Shown here: positions 26,172-37,800 of the stretch, piece after piece | Numbering within the stretch: the stretch's first letter is position 1 | How the letters are laid out: each line of letters begins with the position of its first letter | Assembly (NCBI GenBank): GCA_019694755.1 | Contig: JAIBBI010000013.1 | Location: 1 to 64,000 of the forward strand | Origin: Gemmataceae bacterium | GTDB lineage: Bacteria; Planctomycetota; Planctomycetia; Gemmatales; Gemmataceae | DNA: 64,000 nt | Direction of reading: 5' to 3' | Translations under genes and position numbers: made by a program | Notes under the pieces: generated by a model | What the model saw: only the letters and a program-made list of their open reading frames with translations | The model's database searches: none | What the model was told of the DNA's origin: nothing

Positions 26172-28799
26172 CTACTGAGGCAGCACGAGCGGCCGCTCGA
26201 ACTCCCGCCGCGAGTCGCCTTCCAATTCCGGCTTGGTGACTGCGACGGATTTCAGGGTACCGATTTCAGAGAAGATCGACTCGGGGTCTTCGACCGACGA
26301 GGCGGCCGGGATCGTCGGCTCACTCGGTTCGGCATTCGTCGTCGGCCTTCGCATGACCCCGCTGGCGGCCGTGTCCTCCCGCGCGCTGCGGAGGTAGACG
26401 CTTTGTGCCGATCGGCAGATTTCGAGTAGCTCGTGCGCCAACGCTACGACCATCGTCCAGTCGCCGCCGGTTGTGACCAGCTTCTTGAGATGCTCGGCCG
26501 CCTCATCGAGGGCGGTCAGACCGCATCGGCGGGCTTCGAGGGCGACTTCGTCGGCCGACACGGCCAGGACGGCCGTGTCGCGGGCGTCGATGGCGTTGGC
26601 GAGATGTTCGATCTGAGTCCCAAGGCGAAGAGCGACGTCCTTCGTGATGCTCGGCGTCGGCTCGTGTACCCGCAGGGACGACTGAGCGGATACGACCGTG
26701 ATAAACTTCTCGACGAGCTTCGGGTCGAATTGCGATCCACTGCATTGCCGCAGCTCGGCATAAGCCTGTTCGCGGGTGAGCCCCTTGCGCCAGGCCCGGT
26801 CGGTGGTCATGGCATCGAACGCATCGGAGATGGCCAACAGGCGGGCGGCGAGCGGGATCGAGGTGCCGATCGGGGCCGAACGGTCGCGCGGCGAACCGCC
26901 GTACCGCGATTGGTAGCTTCCGACGATACGGGTCAGCCCTTCGGAGCCGAACGCAGCCGTGACGATCTCGACGCCCATGCGGTCATGCACCCGCATGACC
27001 TTCCATTCTTCGTCGGTCAGCGGGCCGGGCTTGAACAGGATCGAATCCGGCACGCCGAGTTTGCCGATATCGTGAAGCAGGGCGGCTACTTCGAGGAGAT
27101 AACATTCGGATTGGGAAAGCAACGACCGCCCGACGGCGACACAGTAGTCTGCGACTCGCCGGGAGTGCTCCGCCGTGAGAGTGTCGCGATACGCCAGTGC
27201 GGAGATCAGCGCCGTCACCGCGGGGTAAGGAATGGTCGATTCCTTGTGGGCCGGCATGATCGGCTCGGTCGCCGGGCCGGAGGGCGCGATTGTGTCACCA
27301 GTTTCCAGAATTACATCGCTGAAGACGACCACTTTGTTTCGGCCCGTCCGCTTGGCCGAATACAGCGCCTGATCGGCCTGATCGAGAAGCCCCTGCGGGC
27401 CAGTGGGGCCGAGCTGCAACGAAGATACCCCGAAGCTGGCCGTCACGGAGACGCCGGCGAGCGGCGTCTCGGCCAGGGCCATGCGCAGCCGCTCGGCGAT
27501 GATCCGGGATCCTTCGAGATCCGTCTGCGGCAATATGACCGCAAACTCCTCGCCACCGTACCGGCAGACGACATCGGTCGTCCGCGACCGGTTGCGGAGC
27601 AACTCGGCGATCTGGAACAGCACCTGATCACCGGTCGAGTGGCCGTACCGGTCGTTGATGCTCTTGAAATGATCGACGTCGATCATGAGGCAGGTGAGTG
27701 GCGCACCGGTCCGTAGCGACTGTTCATAAAGCGGATTCAACTCGGTAAAGAACGCCCGGCGATTCAGGCAGAGGGTCAGCGGATCGCGCGTGGCCAGCAG
27801 CTTCAGTTCCTGGTTCTGGCGGTGGATCTCGGCACGCGACTGCTTCAGTTTCTGAAGAAGTTCCTGGAGTGAGGAGTTTTTCCGCTCCATTTCGCTGAGG
27901 TCGTCGAACGTGGCGAGTACACCACGGTGCGAGCCGTCGTCGGCCAGGATCGGCGTGGCATTCACGGAGACCAGCGTCTCCACCATTTCACCTGCACCGA
28001 GAACGAGCGGCACGCCGACGCGAGTGATGCCATCACCTGCGGCTGCATCCCAGGGCAGGCCGGGATCGGTGCCGGCGACTCCCCGGGGCCGTGCCCAGCC
28101 GAGTGCGTCGATCGACTTGCCCTGCAGGTGAGTAATGTCTGTCTGGGCGAGCTTGGCAAAGGCGGCATTTGCGTGCGCGATCCGTCGGTCCTTGTCGAGG
28201 ACGATGACCCCTTCCGCGAGGGTGTCGAGCGCGGAGCGGACGCGATGCGGGACAACCGTGTCGGCCTCGGAAAGTACCCGGCCGAGAACGTACCAGACGT
28301 AAAAGGCGAACATGCCGAGCGATGTCACGCCGATGAAGGTAAACAACCGCCCGACGGGCCCACCGGGCCAGAGCCCGAACAGGGCGGGTTTGGCCAGTTG
28401 GCGAAACCGAAACTCGGCCTGCCCCCACGGTGCGCCATTGACATCGACCCAGAGCCAGACGTTGGTCGGCGTCGACTTGTCGCCCGGGTGCTTCCATTGT
28501 CCGACGTGATCGCCGGCTTCGGCCACGAGATCGCCGGCTGCATTGCGGAGACCGGCCGAGAGGAGATCGGAACCTGAATTGATGACCTGCCGTGCAACAT
28601 TCTCAAACAGCCGCGGCTGATCCGCCTCGACGGCGGCGGCGGCCTCGACACCGAGCGCCTTGGCCATGCCCGCGCGGCTATCGAGGGCCAGTTCTTCGGG
28701 GTCGGGGATCAGCCCCAGGCCGTACGCCAGGAACAGCAAACTCAACGACAACGCCGCGAGTGCGAAGCTGAGCCGGGCGACATACCAGATGCGGGTCAT
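26172..28799 (-). CDS. Membrane sensor with PAS, GGDEF and degenerate HD-GYP-like domains, C-terminal helical (Hpt-like) region
   Basis: An 875-residue signalling protein. TM helices at about residues 8-28 and 155-178 bracket a periplasmic sensor. A PAS domain follows at about 185-310 and a coiled coil ([20 protein letters not shown]). The GGDEF domain has the intact active site RYGGEEFAV and an RxxD inhibitory site (RTTD) five residues before it, so it probably makes c-di-GMP under feedback control. The next domain has [10 protein letters not shown] and MRVHDRMG, but where an HD-GYP phosphodiesterase has HHE..DGSGYP this protein reads [12 protein letters not shown], so phosphodiesterase activity is doubtful. 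A helical Hpt-like segment at about 715-800 lacks an obvious phospho-His context. It starts 25 bases after the giant gene, with a short hairpin in between. Confidence 0.9.
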   Translation of the reverse strand: MTRIWYVARLSFALAALSLSLLFLAYGLGLIPDPEELALDSRAGMAKALGVEAAAAVEADQPRLFENVARQVINSGSDLLSAGLRNAAGDLVAEAGDHVGQWKHPGDKSTPTNVWLWVDVNGAPWGQAEFRFRQLAKPALFGLWPGGPVGRLFTFIGVTSLGMFAFYVWYVLGRVLSEADTVVPHRVRSALDTLAEGVIVLDKDRRIAHANAAFAKLAQTDITHLQGKSIDALGWARPRGVAGTDPGLPWDAAAGDGITRVGVPLVLGAGEMVETLVSVNATPILADDGSHRGVLATFDDLSEMERKNSSLQELLQKLKQSRAEIHRQNQELKLLATRDPLTLCLNRRAFFTELNPLYEQSLRTGAPLTCLMIDVDHFKSINDRYGHSTGDQVLFQIAELLRNRSRTTDVVCRYGGEEFAVILPQTDLEGSRIIAERLRMALAETPLAGVSVTASFGVSSLQLGPTGPQGLLDQADQALYSAKRTGRNKVVVFSDVILETGDTIAPSGPATEPIMPAHKESTIPYPAVTALISALAYRDTLTAEHSRRVADYCVAVGRSLLSQSECYLLEVAALLHDIGKLGVPDSILFKPGPLTDEEWKVMRVHDRMGVEIVTAAFGSEGLTRIVGSYQSRYGGSPRDRSAPIGTSIPLAARLLAISDAFDAMTTDRAWRKGLTREQAYAELRQCSGSQFDPKLVEKFITVVSAQSSLRVHEPTPSITKDVALRLGTQIEHLANAIDARDTAVLAVSADEVALEARRCGLTALDEAAEHLKKLVTTGGDWTMVVALAHELLEICRSAQSVYLRSAREDTAASGVMRRPTTNAEPSEPTIPAASSVEDPESIFSEIGTLKSVAVTKPELEGDSRREFERPLVLPQ

Positions 28800-28805
28800 G
28801 CGGGG

Positions 28806-28821
28806 CCTCGGGGGGCCGAGG
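28806..28821 (-). promoter_or_regulatory. Short GC hairpin just upstream of the GGDEF gene start
   Basis: CCTCGG and CCGAGG, separated by four G, form a six-pair hairpin in the 25 bases between the stop of the giant gene and the ATG of the GGDEF gene. It ends seven bases before the start codon and has no following T-run, so it is not an ordinary terminator. It could affect ribosome access. The call rests only on base pairing. Confidence 0.35.
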
Positions 28822-28824
28822 GTC

Positions 28825-31800
28825 TCAGGTTAGTGCCGAGTGCGCCAGGTCGGCGAGGGATTCACCATCATCATCGGGCGCGGAACGCGATCGGGCCCGC
28901 CGTTTTGCGTTCAGGAGGGCGAGCGGGTCGAGGACTGTCCAGGCCGGTGCGGCCGACACGGTGGCCGAAAGCAGCCACGCCGCACCGCGGAGACTCCACA
29001 AGACGCAACCGGCTGACGCGATGACCACGGTACCGAGCGTGAGTTTTACGGAGGATGCGCGGGCGACCTTCTCGGCCGCGAGTTCCTGATCGAGTCGCTC
29101 GTATGTTTCGGGCGGAGCGTACGGGATCACAATCGATCCGGGGACCACGAGTGAGCGCGTCGCCGCCGCCAGGAATGCGGACGCGGCTCGGGGAGTCTCG
29201 ACGCCGGCGAGTCGCTGCGCCGCGCTCACGAAAGACTGGTTGGGAGCTGTCGCTGCCTTCGCCTCGTTGGCCGCGAGCGCGAGAGCCGCCTCCATTTCCT
29301 CGCCGCCTCCTCCACCGGACGGAAGCCGGGTCCCGTCGCCGTCTGATCGACCCACGACGGGGTTGGACGGAATCCCGGACTCGGGCACGCCGGCCCCGTT
29401 CTGCCCCGTCCCGAACATCAGACGCACAGGATTGAATGGAGGGCTGATCGCATCGGAGGCCGGCGGCGGGTGGTACGTCGTGCGTGCGGTTGTTGAGAGA
29501 TTTCGGCCGTCGTAAGACGAGTCGGCGCTGCTGACGAGGAACTCGATACGCGTGAGGAAGTCGCCGGATAGTTGGCCGGAGCTGACGCCCCGGAGAATGA
29601 CCTCATGCCCCACCGACCAGTCGGACACTCCAAACGTGATGAACGTGGGATCCACAGCGACTTCCCGCGGATTCGCGCTCACGATCTCGATCACGACAGA
29701 CGCGGCCGGCTCACTGGTTAATGAAACGACCACTCTGGCCGTCCCCGTCACCGGGTCGACGACCGTGCCGCCAACCGTGTCGATGAGGACGCCCGCCACG
29801 TCGTTGTCGAGATTGACCAATGCAACGTCCGCACCCTGCAACCCGTCGTAACCGGCATCTAGTGATCGGGCGATGCCGGATTGGACCAAGTAGGCTTGGT
29901 TGCCGTCGGCCACCTTGTCGTCGACGCCGCGGACGGTGACGAATTGCGAGATGTTCCAATCGAGTGACGTAAAGGTGAGCCGAGTGACATCGACGGAGCC
30001 TTCGCTCGGCCGAGTGGAGATCACAGGAATGACGACTTCGCCCAGGGGTTGCGACGAAAGGACCAAGGAAAACTGGGCCGTTCCGCCGGCTTCCGAAGTG
30101 AAAGGTGACGAAGTCAGAGTAACAATGATGGCAGCATGGTCATTGTCATGATTGGACAAGGCCACGTCGACAGCGTCACGCCGATCATACCGACTGTCAG
30201 CACTGGTGGCGGCAGCCAGAAACACCGTGTAGCCGATGTCACCGTCGGCCACGAAGTCGTCGACGCCCGTCACCGTCACCGTCTGAGCCACGTTCCAGTT
30301 GGCCGCCGTGAACGTCAGCGAAGTGACGCTGATCGTACCTTCGGTGGTTTTGCTCACACTGAGGGGGATCACCACGTTTGCCGTCGGCTGGCTAGTCAAT
30401 ACGACGGTGAAGTTTGCGTTGCCGCCGGCTTCCGTCGTCACCAGGCTATTCGTCGGCGTGACCACGATCCCGGCCACGTCGTTGTCCGTGTTCGTGACGC
30501 CGATGTCACTCGCGTCCCGACCGTTGTACTTCCCGTCTGCGCTGGTCGCTGGTGCGAGGACGACCGTGTACCCGATGTCGCCGTCGGCCACGAAGTCGTC
30601 GACGCCCGTCACCGTCACCGTCTGCGCCAAATTCCAGTTAGCGGTGGTAAACGTCAGCGACGTGACGCTCACTGTCCCCTCGCCCGGATTGCTCACGGCG
30701 ACCGGGATGACCACGTCCGCCGTCGGCTGACTCGTCAACACGACCGTGAAGGTAGCCTGGCCGCCGGCTTCGCTCGTTATCAGCCCAGTCGTCGGCGTGA
30801 CAACGATCCCGGCCACGTCGTTGTCCGTATTCGTGACGCCGACGTCGCTTGCGTCGTATCCGCTGTAGTTCCCGTCGGCGCTGGTCGCCGCACCCAGAAC
30901 GATCGTGTATCCGACGTTGCCGTCCGCCACGAAGTCGTCGACGCCCGTCACCGTCACCGTCTGCGCCACGTTCCAGTTGGCGGCCGTGAAGGTAAGTGAG
31001 TTGACAGTGACCGAGCCTTCGCCCGGACTGCTTACGCTCACCGGAATGACCACATCCGCCGTCGGCTGGCTGGTCAGCACGATCGTGAAGGTGGCCTGAC
31101 CGCCGGCCTCCGTCGTCACCAGGCCAGTCGTCGGTGTGACCACGATCCCGGCCACGTCGTTGTCCGTGTTCGTGACGCCGACGTCGCTCGCGTCCCGACC
31201 GGTGTACTTCCCGTCTGCGCTCGACGCGGCACCCACTACCACCGTGTAACCGATGTCGCCGTCCGCGACAAAGTCGTCGACGCCCGTCACCGTCACCGTC
31301 TGAGCCACGTTCCAGTTGGCCGCCGTAAACGTCAGCGAGCTAACAGTGACCGAGCCCTCGCCCGGGTTGCTTACGCTCACCGGAATCACCACGTCCACCG
31401 TCGGCTGGCTGGTCAGCACGACCGTGAAGGTGGCCTGGCCGCCGGCTTCGCTCGTCGTGAGTCCGGTCGTCGGCGTGACGACGATCCCGGCCACGTCGTT
31501 GTCCGTGTTCGTGACGCCGACATCGCTCGCGTCCCGGCCATTGTACTTCCCGTCTGCGCTGGTCGCTGGTGCGAGGACGACCGTATACCCGACGTTGCCG
31601 TCCGCCACGAAGTCGTCCACTCCCGTCACCGTCACCGTCTGAGCCACGTTCCAGTTGGCCGCCGTGAAGGTAAGTGAGTTGACAGTGACCGAGCCCTCGC
31701 CCGGGTTGCTCACGGCGACCGGGATGACCACGTCCGCCGTCGGCTGACTCGTCAACACGACCGTGAAGGTAGCCTGGCCGCCGGCTTCGCTCGTTATCAG

Positions 31801-34800
31801 CCCAGTCGTCGGCGTGACAACGATCCCGGCCACGTCGTTGTCCGTATTCGTGACGCCGACGTCGCTTGCGTCGTATCCGCTGTAGTTCCCGTCGGCGCTG
31901 GTCGCCGCACCCAGAACGATCGTGTATCCGACGTTGCCGTCCGCCACGAAGTCGTCGACGCCCGTCACCGTCACCGTCTGCGCCACGTTCCAGTTGGCGG
32001 CCGTGAAGGTAAGTGAGTTGACAGTGACCGAGCCTTCGCCCGGACTGCTTACGCTCACCGGAATGACCACATCCGCCGTCGGCTGGCTGGTCAGCACGAT
32101 CGTGAAGGTGGCCTGACCGCCGGCCTCCGTCGTCACCAGGCCAGTCGTCGGTGTGACCACGATCCCGGCCACGTCGTTGTCCGTGTTCGTGACGCTGACG
32201 TCGCTCGCGTCCCGACCGTTGTACTTCCCGTCTGCGCTGGTCGCTGCTGCGAGGACGACCGTATACCCGATGTCACCGTCCGCCACGAAGTCGTCGACGC
32301 CCGTCACCGTCACCGTCTGCGCTACGTTCCAGTTGGCCGCCGTGAAGGTAAGTGAGCTGACAGTGACTGTGCCCTCGCCCGGGTTGCTCACGGCGACCGG
32401 GATGACCACGTCCGCCGTCGGCTGACTTGTCAGCACGACCGTGAAGGTGGCCTGGCCGCCGGCTTCGCTCGTCGTGAGTCCGGATGTCGGCGTGACAACG
32501 ATCCCGGCTACGTCGTTGTCCGTGTTCGTGACGCCGACATCGCTCGCGTCCCGGCCATTGTACTTCCCGTCTGCGCTCGACGCGGCACCCACTACCACCG
32601 TGTACCCGATGTCGCCATCGGCCACGAAGTCGTCGACGCCCGTCACCGTCACCGTCTGCGCTACGTTCCAGTTGGCCGCCGTGAAGGTAAGTGAGCTGAC
32701 AGTGACTGTGCCCTCGCCCGGGTTGCTTACGCTCACCGGGATCACCACGTCCGCCGTCGGCTGACTCGTCAGCACGACTGTGAAGGTGGCCTGGCCGCCG
32801 GTTTCGCTCGTCGTAAGTCCGGACGGCGGCGTAACCACGATCCCGGCCACGTCGTTATCCGTGTTCGTGACGATGACGTCGCTCGCGTCCCGACCGTTGT
32901 ACTTCCCGTCTGCGCTGGTCGCAGGTGCGAGGACGACCGTATACCCGACGTTGCCGTCCGCCACGAAGTCGTCCACGCCTGTCACGGTCACAGTCTGAGC
33001 CACGTTCCAGTTGGCCACCGTGAACGTCAGCGACGTGACGCTCACTGTGCCCTCGCCCGGGTTGCTCACACTCACCGGAATCGTGACAGTCGCCGTCGGC
33101 TGGCTCGTCAGCACGACCGTGAAGGTAGCCTGGCCGCCGGCTTCGCTCGTCGTGAGTCCGGATGTCGGCGTGACGACGATCCCGGCCACGTCGTTGTCCG
33201 TGTTCGTGACGCCGACGTCGCTCGCGTCCCTGCCGTTGTACTTCGCATCCCCGCTGGTCGCTGGTGCGAGGACGACCGTATACCCGATTGCACCGTCGGC
33301 CACGAAGTCGTCGACGCCCGTCACCGTCACCGTCTGCGCTACGTTCCAGTTGGCCGCCGTGAAGGTAAGTGAGCTGACAGTGACTGTGCCCTCGCCCGGG
33401 TTGCTCACGGCGACCGGGATGACCACGTCCGCCGTCGGTTGGCTGGTCAGCACGATCGTGAAGGTGGCCTGACCGCCGGCTTCGCTCGTCGTGAGTCCGG
33501 ATGTCGGCGTGACCACGACCCCGGCCACGTCGTTGTCCGCGTTCGTGACGCTGACGTCGCTCGCGTCCCGGCCGTTGTACTTCCCGTCTGCGCTCGACGC
33601 GGCACCCACTACCACCGTGTACCCGATGTCGCCATCGGCCACGAAGTCGTCCACGCCTGTCACGGTCACCGTCTGCGCTACGTTCCAGTTGGCGGCCGTG
33701 AACGTCAGCGATGTGACGCTCACCGTGCCCTCGCCCGGGTTGCTTACGCTCACCGGGATCACCACGTCCGCCGTCGGCTGACTCGTCAGCACGACCGTGA
33801 AGGTGGCCTGACCGCCGGCTTCGCTCGTCGTGAGTCCGGATGTCGGCGTGACCACGATCCCGGCCACGTCGTTGTCCGTGTTCGTGACGCCGACGTCGCT
33901 CGAGTCGTATCCGCTGTAATTCCCGTCGGTGCTGGTCGCCGCACCCAGAACGACCATGTAACCGACGTTGCCGTCCGCCACGAAGTCGTCGACGCCCGTC
34001 ACCGTCACCGTCTGCGCTACGTTCCAGTTGGCCGCCGTGAAGGTAAGTGAGCTGACAGTGACTGTGCCCTCGCCCGGGTTGCTTACGCTCACCGGGATCA
34101 CCACGTCCGCCGTCGGCTGACTCGTCAGCACGACTGTGAAGGCGGCCTGGCCGCCGGCTTCGCTCGTCGTGAGTCCGGATGTCGGCGTGACGACGATCCC
34201 GGCCACGTCGTTATCCGTGTTCGTGACGCCGACGTCGCTCGCGTCCCGGCCGTTGTACTTCCCGTCTGCGCTGGTCGCTGGTGCGAGGACGACAGTATAC
34301 CCGACGTTGCCGTCCGCCACGAAGTCGTCCACGCCTGTCACGGTCACCGTCTGAGCCACGATCCAGTTGGCCACCGTGAACGTCAGCGACGTGACGCTCA
34401 CTGTGCCCTCGCCCGGATTGCTTACGCTCACCGGTATCACCACGTCCGCCGTCGGCTGACTCGTCAGCACGACCATGAAGGTAGCCTGGCCGCCGGCTTC
34501 GCTCGTCGTGAGTCCGGACGTCGGCGTGACAACGATCCCGGCCACGTCGTTGTCCGTGTTCGTGACGCTGACGTCGCTCGCGTCCCGGCCGTTGTACTTC
34601 GCATCCCCGCTGGTCGCCGCGCCCAGAACGATCGTGTAACTGACGTTGCCGTCAGCCACGAAGTCGTCGACGCCCGTCACCGTCACCGTCTGCGCCAAAT
34701 TCCAGTTAGCGGTGGTAAACGTCAGCGACGTGACGCTGACCGTGCCCTCGCCCGGATTGCTCACGGCGACCGGGATGACCACGTCCGCCGTCGGTTGGCT

Positions 34801-37800
34801 GGTCAGCACGACCGTGAAGGTAGCCTGGCCGCCGGCTTCTGTTGTCGTCAGCCCGCTCGTCGGCGTGACCACGACCCCGGCCACGTCGTTGTCCGCGTTC
34901 GTGACGCTGACGTCGCTCGCGTCCCGGCCGTTGTACTTCGCATCCCCGCTGGTCGCTGCTGCGAGGACGACCGTGTACCCGATTGCCCCGTCGGCCACAA
35001 AGTCGTCGACGCCCGTCACCGTCACCGTCTGCGCCACGTTCCAGTTGGCCGCCGTGAAGGTAAGTGAGCTGACAGTGACCGTGCCCTCGCCCGGGTTGCT
35101 CACACTCACCGGAATTGTGACAGTCGCCGTCGGCTGGCTCGTCAGCACGACCGTGAAGGTAGCCTTTCCGCCGGCCTCCGTCGTCACCAGGCCGGTCGTC
35201 GGCGTGACAACGATCCCGGCCGAGTCGTTGTCCGTGTTGATCCCACTGACGTCACTCGCGTCGTATCCGCTGTAATTCACGTCGACGCTTGTCGCCGCAC
35301 CCAAAATGATCGTGTAACCAATGTTGCCATCGGCAACGAAATCATTCACGCCCGTCACCGTCACCGTCTGAGCCACGTTCCAGTTGGCGGCTGTGAAAGT
35401 GAGTGAGGATACACTCAGACTGGCCTCTCCCGGTTGGCTGACACTGAGAGGGATCGTGACGTTCCCGGCGGGAGCAGACCGCAGCCGGACGGAAAACACC
35501 GCAGTACCGCCCGCTTCTGTCGTCGTCAGACCGGTCGTCGGCGAAACGACGGCACCCCAAACCGAAACACCGATTGCCTTACTGTCGGTGAGTGCTCCGC
35601 CATTTCCGGAGTTGGCGAGATCGTCTACCTGCACAGTGACTGTCCCACCGCCGACGGTATTAGTCGGAGCAACAAAGCTCATGCCGTTGAGGGCGGCGTT
35701 AATGTCCGCGACAGTTCCCCGAAAGGTCATCAACGAGTTTGCCATCCCATCGCCAACGGTGAATGACAGTCCAATGGTTCCGCTGAGAGTCAGCGTCCCG
35801 CCGCTTGCGGTCAGTGAAACCTGCATGATGCCCGAACCGGCATCGACATCACTGACAACGATGGCGTTACCTGTACCCGACGAGAACACCAAGGAGGAAC
35901 CGTCACGCACGCCCTGACTGCCGGGCACGGTGATGACAGGGGCGTCATTGACCGCAGTCACTGCGATATTCTGAATGCCGGGAGAACTCGCTCCCGCACT
36001 GGAATCGTTGACGACCACGCGGACGGTCCGCACGGTTGTATCCGGAGCCTCGGAGAGATTTCGATATGTGAGGTTTCGAATCACCGCCTGGACGGCGGCG
36101 ACACTCGAGTTGTTGTTGAAACTTACCACGAGTGGAGTCGAACCGGTACCGCCGGAGAAGGTCCCGATCGCCACCCCTCCCCACGTCACGATCGAACCCG
36201 AAACTCCGACTTGTCCGGCCCCGGTCCCCTGGTTGCGAATGGCGAGGAGATCCTCAGCCAGACCGCCGGCAGCAAAGTCGACAGTCAGTGTCGCCCCGGA
36301 ATAGTTGGATTGATCTCCATCCGTCAGTGTGGCGGTGCCATCAATGATGACACCCGGGGAGTTTTCGGTGTAGCCGATGGTGCCGGTCGACATCGTCAGG
36401 ATCGGCGGAAGTCCCACGGAAAGCGCGATGGCGTCGAGTCGTTCGCCCCCGGAAGACAATCCCACCATGCTTCCGTTGAAAAGCATGGTGGCCGTGGCGC
36501 TCGACGTGCCCGCGCCTGTGGCCGTGACGTCGAGAATGAAAATGTCGTACTCATCGACGGCCAGGCCATTCGTCCCGATGACGTCCGGTCCATGAAGAGA
36601 CGCAAGAATCTGTCCGGGCACCAACGTGACTCCGCCCACAATCATGGGCCGGGTAATCAACTCAATGCCATAGAAGTGCTTCGAGTTGCCGACGCCCGCG
36701 CTTCCATTGCCGTCGACCAGCACGCTGAGCGTTCCTGCCGTCGCCAGTCCCGCAGCGGTGGGTCGAAAGAGTGAAATGTCCTTGTCGTAGGTGGCCGAGG
36801 ACATTGCGTATATGAGGTCGCCCGGCAGGAGTTGTTTTCCCCCGACAATCACCGGCTCTTGGACCAGTGCGAAATCGCGGACGTCGTTGCCGGTACCGCC
36901 GGGGTTGCTGAAGAGAACTTGGAATGATCCTGAGGAGTAGTCGCCCGGGACTGTTGGCCGAAACACAACGACATCGCGTTTCGTAACTGCCAGTCCACTT
37001 AAGACCTCATTCTCTCGGGTGGAAAACAGGATGTCTCCCGGCAGAAGCGAGACCGAGCTTCCCTTGCCGACGGTCAACGCCGTTCGCACGACGTCCAACC
37101 CGTTGATGTCTACCTTGAGGTCGGCGGCAAACTGGTTGAAATTGAGAATGGACCCGAAGTAACCCGACGTGCTCGACGGACCGAGTACGAAATTCGGCTC
37201 CCCGAACCGGACAACAGAGCTGTCACCCCAGGACACGCCACCGGACGTAACCGGAACGGAAGCGTTGCCGTCAGTAGAAAGCCAGATACTGGCCAACTGG
37301 GTCACGGCTATCGATTGGGAGAACTCAGAGGTACTCAGGATCTTCGTATCCGTCGCCGTAGCCGACAGGATGGAATTGGGCGATATGGTTACGGGCAGGG
37401 TCAGATTGAAGGTCCCGTTGCCTTTAGAATCCGTGACGACGGTCGTCGATCCAATGTAGTTCTGGCCCTCGCCATAACCCGACACATCCATCGAAGTGCT
37501 AACGAAAAACTCCAGGCGGTAGGTATTCGAGCCGGAACTGTTGTAATTGCCGGTGATCGTTATCTGCGAACCGTTGTAGACGGCGCTGACAAGTACCGGG
37601 AAATTCTTGTCATAGTTGGCGCCCGAGTCGCCGTCGCCGGTGTCGTTGGCCGTCGGGCCGTCGCCGTCGAGGTCGATGCCGAGCCCGCCGTTTGAGTAAA
37701 TGGAATTACCGAGGAACTGGATGCCGACGGTGAGATCATTGGGCCCGATGACATTGATTCCGATCCCGCCGTTGAACGCGATGACGTTCCCCTGCCCGGC

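Larger units (their letters stand above)
29452..35553 (-). repeat. Tandem array of 18 coding repeats, 339 bases each
   Basis: The array lies inside the giant gene and encodes 18 copies of a 113-residue unit, in transcription order from 35553 down to about 29452. Units 1-16 are highly alike in DNA as well as protein; units 17 and 18 are diverged. Every unit is a multiple of three, so copy number can change without breaking the frame. Arrays this uniform suggest recent expansion or ongoing homogenisation, and assembly collapse or expansion is possible. Confidence 0.93.

Noticed and set aside
28825-35560. CRISPR-like or satellite interpretation of the 339-base repeats
   Set aside because: The units are long, contiguous, in frame and encode protein repeats; there are no short repeats with unique spacers.
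30136-35917. Many long plus-strand open frames (72-287 codons) opposite the giant gene
   Set aside because: They repeat with the 339-base period of the minus-strand repeats and translate to the complement of those repeats. They are shadows created by codon use in the coding strand.
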